Assembly: GCA_013042795.1 (NCBI GenBank)
Contig: JABDPK010000161.1
Coordinates: 1-5,384 of the forward strand
Direction: 5' to 3'
Length of the DNA: 5,384 nucleotides
From: Saprospiraceae bacterium
Lineage (GTDB): Bacteria > Bacteroidota > Bacteroidia > Chitinophagales > Saprospiraceae
Shown here one piece after another: positions 1 to 5,384 of this stretch. Position numbers and translations under genes: made by a program. The first letter of the stretch is position 1, and every line of letters begins with the position of its first letter. A model generated the notes under the pieces. The model was given only the letters and a program-made list of their open reading frames with translations. It was not told the origin of the DNA and did no database searches.

Positions 1-57
1 TTTATTTAATCCTTTCGTGGATGATATTACTGAGAATACTTTATTATAGATTTTCAT
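1..57 (-). CDS. Start of a downstream gene, 3' end beyond the window
   Basis: An ATG at 55..57 opens a frame of 19 codons (MKIYNKVFSVISSTKGLNK) that runs through the left edge without a stop. An in-frame TAA at 67..69 lies just upstream, so this ATG is the only possible start. The second codon is AAA and the preceding bases are purine-rich (AAAGAAAGAAA), which fits Bacteroidota starts, where true Shine-Dalgarno sites are often absent. It lies 38 bases after the stop of the large gene on the same strand, so cotranscription is plausible. The N-terminus is basic and mildly hydrophobic. That could precede a signal peptide or membrane segment, but too little is visible to name a product. A chance open frame of this length is also possible. 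Confidence 0.5.
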   Translation of the reverse strand, partial: MKIYNKVFSVISSTKGLNK

Positions 58-95
58 TTTCTTTCTTTAATTAATTATTAATAATGATCAACAGT
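58..95 (-). other. Short AT-rich intergenic gap with A/G-rich leader before the next start
   Basis: These 38 bases separate the TAG stop of the large gene from the ATG at 55..57. They hold small AT-only palindromes (TTATTAATAA at 75..84, TTAATTAA at 67..74) and a purine-rich run directly before the ATG (58..66). There is no GC-rich stem followed by a T-run, so I see no intrinsic terminator. I also see no Bacteroidota-type promoter with a TAnnTTTG element. The simplest reading is a linker within one transcription unit. Confidence 0.45.
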
Positions 96-3000
96 CTATC
101 GTTGTATGACTAACCGTTGAATAATTAATTTGTCACCTATTCGGGTTTTCATTAAATAAAGCCCATCCAGATTCTTACTGAGATCCAGGTATTCCAGGCT
201 TTTTCCTTTCTCGATTTCGAATTTATCGACAAGCCTTCCTGATATATCCAGCAATTCAAGTTTAATATCTTGTTCTATGCCTGAACTTTCTACTGTCAAT
301 CTATTTCTTACCGGATTAGGATAGAACTTAAGAACCGGTTTACTGATTTCTGTTTCATTTTCAATATCCTGTTCCAAAGGCGTGTAGTCAATAAAGTCTG
401 CCTTTATTTCAACATCCGAAGTGGGATTAGCTGTTGTGCAACCTGTAGGAACTGAATTGGTCAACACTGTTGTACAACTTTCAGTTATTCCAAAATCATT
501 GAAAGTCCATACGATACTGCCAGGTATATAATCTCTAAAATAAAAGCTTTGCGGATCGAAAGTTTGAGGTGTACTATCATATGTCCACGTACCTGTAGTT
601 TCAATTGCATCAACCCAAATATTGTTTTGATCTGTATCTGTACCTGAATTCAAGTAAAGGGTGTTTTCACTGATATTCCCGGATAATGGTCTAAAGTCCA
701 CCTCAATGTTCTCGCAAGTATTTTCCATGTCATACCAGGCTAATAAATTACTCTCAGACCCTGCAGGCATGCTATACATCAGACAGGCTATTGACCCGGG
801 GCTTAAGGCCTCATTATATATTCTGACCTCGTCCAGCATGCCATGGAAAAATCCTGATAAATCCCAATTTGTACCTAATCTGAACTGAGCCCCTGGTTGA
901 GGGTTTGCTATAGAACTCCCTTTGGTTGCTACAAGCTGGCCATCAAGATATAAGTATGTGTCAGAGCCTGTTCTAACAAGCGCATAATGATGCCAATTAT
1001 TATCTCGAGGGTGATCAACCCCGGTATCCGGCCAATCTTCACCTGCTGTTATTTTTGGTGGTATATCGTCGTTTACACCAAGATAAAACTTAGCCCCTCC
1101 GGAAACCATTGCACGATCCAGGTTCTGATCTGACAATTGTTTCGCCCAAAGCATAACTGTATAATCTCCAGTGGCTGGAATACGATTATCATGCGAAAAT
1201 GAATTGTGGCGGAAATAATCATCTACTCCATCTAAGATCATGGCATTCCCTTCAGGTCCATACCCTGTTATTGATGGTTTTGGTGGATCAAGTTTTACAA
1301 AACAGGTGCTTTCTCCAAATACCTTAAATAAAAAGGTTTTATTACTGGACGAACCTGGCAGATCTCCGGTGGTTTGTGATCTGGTATACCAACCGAAACT
1401 CTCAAGTGCAGGTGAGAATAATTCCAGGGAATAATCAATACTTCCATCTAAGGTTATATTATTACTGGTAAAATCTATCGTGTTTGTGGTTGAGGATCCG
1501 GAAACGATAGGTGTAAATCCATTGGTGGGTCCGTCATACAAGGTATATGTAATTGGATCACCAGCAGTAAATCTAACCACGTCAACTTCAATTGTGGTTA
1601 AATCAACATTTACACCAGGATTAAAAGCCTGAATCTGACTGACACCTTGAGTAAAACCTATGGCACAACCTCCAAACTGGTCAGTGCCTACATTAAGGAT
1701 TGAATCTTCAGATACTGTATAAGAATCAGCTGCCAGGCAATCTACAATCCCGTTAGGAAGTGTAATTAGTTCACCGTATACATTTACAATATGGTCATCT
1801 ATGAGTGTATAATTATGATCCAGGATCTGGTAATTGAGGTTGAATACAGTACCAGGGGTCAGGTAAATCGGTGCGTGATAAGAAAAATCATCAGACTTGT
1901 AAAACCAGGTAGAATTCGGATCTGTGCTGACACTGGAAAGTGTTACGGTATCAATTACAGCATAATCCAATCCTCGTGGATAGACAATATATTTAGGTTT
2001 ATTAATACAGATATAACTGAGATCCAGGTCAACAATATATTCTCCATCACATCCATTCGCTTCTATATCGATGATCTGATCTGTTGGTCCAGTCAGTTCA
2101 GGATCCGGGTAATCGTTAACAATGACTTTTTGAGTTATCCAGGGACCATCACTTCCAACCACCTCAAACTTGATCCACCATTCTCCTGTGCTGTAACCAT
2201 CTGTAAAAGTATGGGTATACTTATCCAAACCTGCATTATAGCTTAAGCTGGTAATGGTCTCTACATAACTGAATTGGATCGGATCGTTGGGATCGAAACC
2301 ACCACCTGATGATTTATAGATTGTGTATTCCAAATCAAATGGATCTGCACTACAGGCATTATAATGGAGTTCAAAATCTACCTGGACATCGCAAAAACCT
2401 GATAGGTTTACATCAAATAAATTGGTTCCACCAACAAGAGTAAGACTGTCCAGCTCAGGGGTGTCTCCTGGAGCCGAAATAACTTTTGTCCATAAGTAAG
2501 GATCGTTTAGTACTTTGTCATTTGAATCAAGTGCATAGAAGAAATAGTTTTTAGTTTCATTTTCCAGTATGCCATCTGAATGCACATAATAACCGTTTGC
2601 ATAATCAGAACCAGACATTTGTATCGTATCTTCAGAAATTAAAGCAAAATTTATATCTGTCGTCCTGATCCTTAATTTATCGATACTACAAATATGATTG
2701 AAGTCTACCTGGACATCAAAATTTGATTCACAATGTTCGAGAGTAATTTCTGCCGGCCCTGTTAAAACAGTTTCCGGATTAAAAATTGTGAATGGTACAT
2801 AGGTAGGCTCACCGCCAGCCTGGTCCTTCAAGGTTGCTTCATACCGTCCTGCTGTATATCCATCCGGGTTAATTGGATTTGTGCTGTTCAAACTTATTTG
2901 TATTTCTGAAGCTGCATTTGAAAACGGGTCAACTATTGCTGAACCACCGGGATAAAACCCTTCACCAATTTTTTCAACAGCAACATCAACAAACCATGTA

Positions 3001-5384
3001 TTCGTGTAATCCGGATCACAGTTCTCAATAGGCAAATTAACTATAGGAGTCGCTGTACAACTTACATCATCTGCAAGGAATTTGAGGAAACTTGAATTAA
3101 TAATGGATGCAAAATTGTCTCCCGGTATGGCTTCATTTCCTGTCTGGAATGCAAGATCAACAAAGCCATTAAGTACGATGTCAGCTCCTATATCCACTTG
3201 TGGTCGTATCAACATGAGCAATGAATTCGGAGGAACATTACCAGTGTCATAAGCATCAAAAGCTTCCGCAGCTGTTAAAGCTTTATTGTACACTCTGTAC
3301 CCATAGATTTCTCCATCATAAGCGGAACTTCCATGGTATCCAGCTAAAAATGGCACATATCCTACAACAACCCTGTCCGCACTCGTGTTTTCAGAAGCAT
3401 CAAAAGATCCTGTTGATTCAAGAACCCCATCTACATATAAGGCCTGTCCGACGCCTGCTTCTATCACATGCATGGCCAGGTGCCAGGAACCATCTGCATA
3501 ATTTACAGAACCATCAGTAGCAACATACTCACTATTGGCACCATTGCCGAAGACTCTTGCTGTAACTGCACCACCGTTCAGGAAAACTTCTCTGTCCCTT
3601 ATTTCAAACAAATTACTACCCACAGTCATTACAGAAATACTGGCTTCAGGATCTGTGGTTCTAAACCAAACAGAAAAAGTGTAATCCGTTTCCGGTAAGT
3701 CTGCCGCATCTATTTCAGATATGAGATAAACTTCTTCTGAAGGATTAAATTCAAAATCTGTGTAGTCTGCATTAGTATAGGGTAATAGTATCCTGGGAGC
3801 CATGGTGACCGTATAGGATATCGTATCACTCGCTAAAACCGTTCCGATAGAATCGCTGGCAAAAACGATGATATTGTATATGGCCTGGTCCCCCGAAAAT
3901 CCATCGAGCGAACTTTGTAGAGTATCACTAACTGTGAATTGAAGTGCGCCCAATTCTGCAGGGTTCAATTCAAATATTGGTGATGATTGAAGTTGATCAT
4001 ATGCTTGATTATAAATGTTGTAATTAATCTTTCGAATCTCGCAGGCATGGTTAAAGTCTACCTCGAATTCAATAGGAACTGAACATGTGCTGGATTCCAA
4101 ATTCACACTTTGATCGACAGGGAGTGTAATCTCGGTCGGATCAGCAGCTCCACAACCATTAACTGTTAATGTGCCATCAAAAACAGTGATATTATAATTC
4201 GGATTGGAGGCCGTTGCTGTGATCGTATATGAACCTGCATCTCCGTTATAGTTCAAAACCTCGTATACAATGTTCAACTTGTCATCAAGCGCCGGGGCAA
4301 TTTCAAGAGAATACTTGAGATCATTTGCCGGAAATTCTACCCCATTTTGGAAAAAATTTCCATCTGGTATTACATCAGAAAGATTGAATTTTATTGTACC
4401 ACCAAAGTTTCCTGTCTCGCCAAGACTAAAACAATAAGTTAATCCCTCAGTTACGGGTACATTATCGGATAAAGTAATTGTCAATAATCCTGTATTATTG
4501 ATGTACACATTTTGTGAATGAATCCAGTTGTTCGAAAATTTAGTTTCGTTGCCTGTAGCAATGACCAATAATGCATTTCCTGGTTTTGTTACACTGGCAA
4601 CATCAAAAGTTATTGTTCTTATAACTCCATCTGAACAAGCTATAAAATTCTGCCCAACTTCAGTGCTTGCAAAATCTCCTATTGTAGCAATATGATCCGA
4701 CAAAGGCTGATCGAAAGTACAAGTAGCTCCTGGCACAAGCCCATTAAACTGGGCCGTAAAATCAGGCAGGTCATCTCCACTGTAAATTAATTTATCATCT
4801 ATTATGATATCCAGGTCTTTAGGTTCGATTGTCACCTTACCGGGCAAATAGCTTGCTTCATAATTTTCAGAGAATAAAGTACCAGGGACGATCCAGTGTG
4901 TACCTGCTTCATATCCTGTCAATATATTAATGGATTTTACGGTATCTACCGTTATACTATCCATTCCTGATGCAGCACTTAGAATAACAACTGCTTCATC
5001 CATCACATTGGTATTTGTGCCTTCTTCGGCATCAACCAGTGCCACACCATTGAGTAAACTGGCTCCATCAGCAAAAGCTACCTGGATACCATCAACTAAT
5101 GCTGTGCCATCCACAAGAGCCTTTCCGTCTACCATGGCTACACCATCAATCAAGGCCACACCATCTACAAGGGCAAAAGCATCGATAAGTGCTTTGCCAT
5201 CGACAAGGGCTTTTCCATCTATAAGTGCCAGTGCATCGACTAAAGCCAATGCATCCACAAGGGCCTTTGCATCTACAAGAGCCTTTGCATTGGCTACAGG
5301 TAATCCATTGACGGATGTCGAATCAGGAACAGATGAAAATGCGTCGTCCAATGCAGCCTGGCTGATTGAACCACTTTTATCCAC
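96..5384 (-). CDS. Giant T9SS-secreted multidomain surface protein (MBG, hexapeptide-repeat, LamG, Ig-like domains), N-terminus missing
   Basis: One uninterrupted frame of 1762 codons ends in TAG at 96..98 and is open through the right edge. The first codon in the window is GTG (5382..5384). It lies exactly on the edge and is followed by no signal peptide, so I read it as an internal Val of a truncated gene, not a start. Domain order by residue: hexapeptide array 35-100 with degenerate flanks; MBG-type tail 128-188; split MBG-type domain 189-410; paired-Cys module 415-528; LamG-like 537-713; Ig-like 719-874; three paired-Cys modules 875-1204; beta-sandwich 1219-1361; LamG 1377-1540; Ig-like linker 1541-1682; T9SS type A sorting domain 1683-1762. 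The family knowledge is that such C-termini direct export across the outer membrane by the Por/T9SS system, followed by removal of the domain and surface attachment. The Cys residues are few and mostly paired, as expected for an oxidised exported protein. No catalytic motif is visible. Adhesion or glycan binding is inferred from LamG only. The export assignment is firm; the biological role is unknown. Confidence 0.95.
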   Translation of the reverse strand: MDKSGSISQAALDDAFSSVPDSTSVNGLPVANAKALVDAKALVDALALVDALALIDGKALVDGKALIDAFALVDGVALIDGVAMVDGKALVDGTALVDGIQVAFADGASLLNGVALVDAEEGTNTNVMDEAVVILSAASGMDSITVDTVKSINILTGYEAGTHWIVPGTLFSENYEASYLPGKVTIEPKDLDIIIDDKLIYSGDDLPDFTAQFNGLVPGATCTFDQPLSDHIATIGDFASTEVGQNFIACSDGVIRTITFDVASVTKPGNALLVIATGNETKFSNNWIHSQNVYINNTGLLTITLSDNVPVTEGLTYCFSLGETGNFGGTIKFNLSDVIPDGNFFQNGVEFPANDLKYSLEIAPALDDKLNIVYEVLNYNGDAGSYTITATASNPNYNITVFDGTLTVNGCGAADPTEITLPVDQSVNLESSTCSVPIEFEVDFNHACEIRKINYNIYNQAYDQLQSSPIFELNPAELGALQFTVSDTLQSSLDGFSGDQAIYNIIVFASDSIGTVLASDTISYTVTMAPRILLPYTNADYTDFEFNPSEEVYLISEIDAADLPETDYTFSVWFRTTDPEASISVMTVGSNLFEIRDREVFLNGGAVTARVFGNGANSEYVATDGSVNYADGSWHLAMHVIEAGVGQALYVDGVLESTGSFDASENTSADRVVVGYVPFLAGYHGSSAYDGEIYGYRVYNKALTAAEAFDAYDTGNVPPNSLLMLIRPQVDIGADIVLNGFVDLAFQTGNEAIPGDNFASIINSSFLKFLADDVSCTATPIVNLPIENCDPDYTNTWFVDVAVEKIGEGFYPGGSAIVDPFSNAASEIQISLNSTNPINPDGYTAGRYEATLKDQAGGEPTYVPFTIFNPETVLTGPAEITLEHCESNFDVQVDFNHICSIDKLRIRTTDINFALISEDTIQMSGSDYANGYYVHSDGILENETKNYFFYALDSNDKVLNDPYLWTKVISAPGDTPELDSLTLVGGTNLFDVNLSGFCDVQVDFELHYNACSADPFDLEYTIYKSSGGGFDPNDPIQFSYVETITSLSYNAGLDKYTHTFTDGYSTGEWWIKFEVVGSDGPWITQKVIVNDYPDPELTGPTDQIIDIEANGCDGEYIVDLDLSYICINKPKYIVYPRGLDYAVIDTVTLSSVSTDPNSTWFYKSDDFSYHAPIYLTPGTVFNLNYQILDHNYTLIDDHIVNVYGELITLPNGIVDCLAADSYTVSEDSILNVGTDQFGGCAIGFTQGVSQIQAFNPGVNVDLTTIEVDVVRFTAGDPITYTLYDGPTNGFTPIVSGSSTTNTIDFTSNNITLDGSIDYSLELFSPALESFGWYTRSQTTGDLPGSSSNKTFLFKVFGESTCFVKLDPPKPSITGYGPEGNAMILDGVDDYFRHNSFSHDNRIPATGDYTVMLWAKQLSDQNLDRAMVSGGAKFYLGVNDDIPPKITAGEDWPDTGVDHPRDNNWHHYALVRTGSDTYLYLDGQLVATKGSSIANPQPGAQFRLGTNWDLSGFFHGMLDEVRIYNEALSPGSIACLMYSMPAGSESNLLAWYDMENTCENIEVDFRPLSGNISENTLYLNSGTDTDQNNIWVDAIETTGTWTYDSTPQTFDPQSFYFRDYIPGSIVWTFNDFGITESCTTVLTNSVPTGCTTANPTSDVEIKADFIDYTPLEQDIENETEISKPVLKFYPNPVRNRLTVESSGIEQDIKLELLDISGRLVDKFEIEKGKSLEYLDLSKNLDGLYLMKTRIGDKLIIQRLVIQR
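99..338 (-). other. T9SS type A C-terminal sorting domain (Por secretion tail)
   Basis: Residues 1683-1762, about 80 aa at the extreme C-terminus. The canonical blocks appear in order: FYPNPV (1687-1692) followed by an LTV strand; LLDISGRLV (1711-1719); DLSKNLDGLYLMK (1734-1746), matching the usual 'L..GlYlv+' strand; and the last strand with basic residues, IIQRLVIQR (1754-1762). The order, spacing and terminal position match the Por_Secre_tail family. The domain is recognised at the outer membrane by the type IX translocon and normally cleaved by the PorU sortase, after which the cargo is attached to anionic LPS or released. It appears complete. Confidence 0.95.
339..764 (-). other. Ig-like/beta-rich linker between LamG and the sorting domain
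   Basis: Residues 1541-1682. After the LamG domain the chain reads ENTCENIEVDF (1554-1564), which resembles the Cys-plus-EVDF start of the paired-Cys modules but lacks the second Cys at the usual distance. Alternating hydrophobic strands follow, then a closing pair C1637 and C1649. The last 30 residues before the sorting domain (about 1653-1682) are acidic and low in hydrophobics, typical of the flexible linker in front of a T9SS tail. The fold is inferred; no named family is recognised. Confidence 0.5.
765..1256 (-). other. LamG / concanavalin A-like domain, canonical copy
   Basis: Residues 1377-1540. The full signature of the Laminin_G_3 type is present: opening strand MILDGVDDYF (1382-1391), YTVMLWAKQ (1408-1416), NNWHHYALVRTG (1462-1473), LYLDGQLVA (1478-1486), and closing LDEVRIYNEALS (1517-1528). 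This is a jelly-roll beta-sandwich that binds carbohydrate or protein ligands, or acts as a structural module, in many Bacteroidota surface proteins. No catalytic acid pair of the glycoside hydrolase 16 type is seen, so binding is more likely than catalysis. Confidence 0.9.
1302..1730 (-). other. Beta-sandwich domain resembling the insert at 4299..4703
   Basis: Residues 1219-1361. The opening (VGTDQFGGCAIGFTQGVSQI) and the later TAGDPITYTLYDGP, then TLDGSIDYSLELFSP, follow the order seen in residues 228-362 (VGQNFIACSDGVIRTITF, then TIKFNLS). This resembles a jelly-roll type found in Bacteroidota T9SS cargo, where a 'QSFTA..G.i..I' strand opens the domain. It lies between paired-Cys module 4 and the canonical LamG domain. 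Homology between the two copies is my reading of short motifs, not an alignment score. Confidence 0.5.
1773..2093 (-). repeat. Paired-cysteine Ig-like module, copy 4
   Basis: Residues 1098-1204. It begins with GPTDQIIDIEANGC; C1112 and C1126 enclose the strand EYIVDLDLSYI. The Cys spacing (C-x13-C) is identical to copies 1 and 2. A Lys-containing strand follows (NKPKYIVYP), and the module closes with LNYQILDHNYTLIDDHIVNV, which parallels the 'alanine/aspartate loop then strand' endings of the other copies. It is preceded directly by copy 3. Confidence 0.6.
2109..2459 (-). repeat. Paired-cysteine Ig-like module, copy 3 (divergent)
   Basis: Residues 976-1092. C998 and C1011 enclose DVQVDFELHYNA, one residue shorter than in the other copies. 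FELHYNAC aligns with FEVDFNHAC of copy 1 if one residue is deleted. It continues with LEYTIYKSSGG and closes with WWIKFEVVGSDGPWITQKVI. It is the most divergent and among the longest of the four modules. Confidence 0.55.
2472..2762 (-). repeat. Paired-cysteine Ig-like module, copy 2
   Basis: Residues 875-971. It begins with TGPAEITLEHC and contains FDVQVDFNHIC, with C885 and C899 in C-x13-C spacing. SIDKLRIRTTD follows, and the module ends in YFFYALDSNDKVLNDPYLWTKVI. The opening PAEITL and the VDFNH-x-C core match copy 1 (PTEITL, VDFNHAC) closely, although the two lie about 430 residues apart with a LamG domain between them. Confidence 0.65.
2763..3230 (-). other. Ig-like beta-rich region between LamG-like domain and module 2
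   Basis: Residues 719-874. It holds alternating hydrophobic strands (LLMLIRPQVDIGADIVLNGFVDLAF), a Cys pair C776/C789 spaced C-x12-C, and a closing GYTAGRYEATLKDQAGG...VPFTIF (842-868). The last segment looks like the F and G strands of a bacterial Ig-like fold ('aGrYeatl.d...'). There may be two small domains here, meeting near residue 790. I cannot name a family. Confidence 0.45.
3246..3776 (-). other. LamG / concanavalin A-like domain, degenerate copy
   Basis: Residues 537-713. LamG hallmarks are YTFSVWFRT (568-576), DGSWHLAMHV (631-640), ALYVDGVLES (648-657) and the closing DGEIYGYRVYNKALTAAE (690-707). The usual 'fDG.ddyv' opening strand is replaced by DFEFNPSEEVYL, and the 'W.H.a' block reads WHLAMH. 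It is therefore more diverged than the copy at 765..1256 but still a full-length beta-sandwich. A binding or structural role is inferred from the family. Confidence 0.8.
3801..4142 (-). repeat. Paired-cysteine Ig-like module, copy 1
   Basis: Residues 415-528. It opens with PTEITLPVDQSVNLESSTC; C434 and C448 are spaced C-x13-C around FEVDFNHA. KINYNIYNQAYDQL follows, and the module closes with YNIIVFASDSIGTVLASDTI and SYTVTM. The strand content and length (about 114 aa) suggest an Ig-like or cadherin-like fold with one possible disulfide. It is separated from copies 2-4 by the LamG-like and Ig-like domains. Confidence 0.6.
4155..4820 (-). other. MBG-type beta domain, apparently split by an inserted domain
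   Basis: Residues 189-410. The first part (LIYSGDDLPDFTAQFNGLVPG, 199-219) matches the usual start of an MBG_2-type repeat ('yGd..P.ft....G.v.g'). The last part (GDAGSYTITATASNPNYNIT, 381-400, then DGTLTVNG, 403-410) matches its usual end ('aGtYtit.....NY.i.y.dGtLtV'). About 140 residues of a different beta-sandwich (residues 228-362) sit between them. MBG-type repeats are common extracellular stalk modules in Bacteroidota and Firmicutes surface proteins. Confidence 0.7.
4299..4703 (-). other. Beta-sandwich domain inserted in the MBG-type domain
   Basis: Residues 228-362. The strand VGQNFIACSDGVIRTITF (243-260) resembles the 'GQSFTAc.dG.i..I.f' opening of a jelly-roll type seen in Bacteroidota T9SS cargo. 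The middle (LTITLSDNVPVTEGLTYCFS, 301-320) fits the 'l..p..v..G..Ysf.l' strands of such domains. C250 and C318 could pair. It interrupts the MBG-type unit between its first and second halves. Ligand unknown. Confidence 0.5.
4821..5003 (-). other. C-terminal half of a preceding MBG-type domain
   Basis: Residues 128-188. The segment EAGTHWIVPGTLFSENYEAS (159-178), then YLPGKVTIEP (179-188), is the recognisable second half of an MBG-type repeat, running directly into the next unit at residue 189. The first half is not found immediately upstream; the hexapeptide array is there instead. The missing half probably lies beyond the right edge, on the far side of the array. Confidence 0.6.
5085..5282 (-). 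repeat. Hexapeptide repeat array, 11 in-register units of A-L-[VI]-D-[AG]-x
   Basis: Residues 35-100 are 11 consecutive six-residue units (18 bp each) without a register break: ALVDAK, ALVDAL, ALVDAL, ALIDGK, ALVDGK, ALIDAF, ALVDGV, ALIDGV, AMVDGK, ALVDGT, ALVDGI. Degenerate units extend it on both sides: VNGLPVANAK before, and QVAFADG, ASLLNGV, ALVDA after, giving about 5028..5309 in all. Read in the frame V-D-G-x-A-L, most units satisfy the left-handed beta-helix hexapeptide rule [LIV]-[GAED]-x-x-[STAV]-x. The beta-helix is inference. Similar 'ALVNG' arrays next to MBG domains occur, as I recall, in other Bacteroidota proteins, without a known function. Confidence 0.9.

Noticed and set aside
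67..84. AT-only palindromes after the stop codon as a transcription terminator
   Set aside because: The stems contain no G or C and are only a few base pairs long. There is no T-run placed after a stable hairpin on the minus strand.
661..888. Plus-strand open frame of 75 codons
   Set aside because: It is antisense to the LamG domain end and the following linker, has no motif, and has no credible start context.
1791..2246. Plus-strand open frame of 151 codons
   Set aside because: It lies wholly antisense to paired-Cys modules 3 and 4 of the large gene, has no recognisable domain, and its composition reads as a mirror of the minus-strand codons. The minus strand has clear domain support across the same bases.
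3221..3698. Two overlapping plus-strand open frames rich in His, Gln and Cys
   Set aside because: They are antisense to the degenerate LamG domain. The odd composition is what the complementary strand of this coding sequence gives, and the two overlap each other in different frames.
5085..5282. Regular 18-bp units as a CRISPR or other non-coding tandem repeat
   Set aside because: The units keep a protein pattern in one frame with silent changes between them, there are no spacers, and they lie inside a long coding frame.
5382..5384. GTG at the window edge as the true start codon of the large gene
   Set aside because: It coincides exactly with the edge, no signal peptide follows although the protein carries a T9SS tail and must first cross the inner membrane, and the preceding MBG half-domain is incomplete. 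The gene almost certainly continues upstream.

Overview
The window is almost entirely one very large open reading frame on the minus strand (96..5384). It is cut off at its N-terminal end by the right window edge. It encodes the last 1762 residues of a giant secreted or cell-surface multidomain protein. A C-terminal type A sorting domain of the type IX (Por) secretion system (motifs FYPNPV, LLDISGRLV, LDGLYLMK) places the organism in the Bacteroidota. The AT-rich base composition, the absence of a Shine-Dalgarno-like site before the next start codon, and the MBG-type and LamG domains fit a free-living member of that phylum. No closer taxonomic placement can be supported.

Layout in the direction of transcription, from high to low coordinates: (1) an array of 11 in-register hexapeptides of the form A-L-[VI]-D-[AG]-x, plus degenerate flanking units (about 5028..5309); (2) the second half of one MBG-type beta domain (about 4821..5003); (3) another MBG-type domain that appears split by an inserted beta-sandwich (about 4155..4820, insert 4299..4703); (4) the first of four related modules with a paired-cysteine motif (3801..4142); (5) a degenerate LamG/concanavalin-A-like domain (3246..3776); (6) an Ig-like region (2763..3230); (7) three more paired-cysteine modules in tandem (2472..2762, 2109..2459, 1773..2093); (8) a second beta-sandwich resembling the earlier insert (1302..1730); (9) a canonical LamG domain (765..1256); (10) an Ig-like linker with cysteines (339..764); (11) the T9SS sorting domain (99..338).

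After the TAG stop there is a 38-base AT-rich gap with no recognisable intrinsic terminator. An ATG at 55..57 then opens a second minus-strand frame that runs off the left edge (MKIYNKVFSVISSTKGLNK), probably the start of the next gene in the same transcription unit. No RNA gene, insertion sequence, CRISPR array or phage feature is visible. The repeats are intragenic protein repeats. The protein is probably exported by T9SS and anchored to or released from the cell surface. Its LamG and Ig-like domains suggest adhesion or glycan binding, but no catalytic domain is visible and the function is otherwise unknown.
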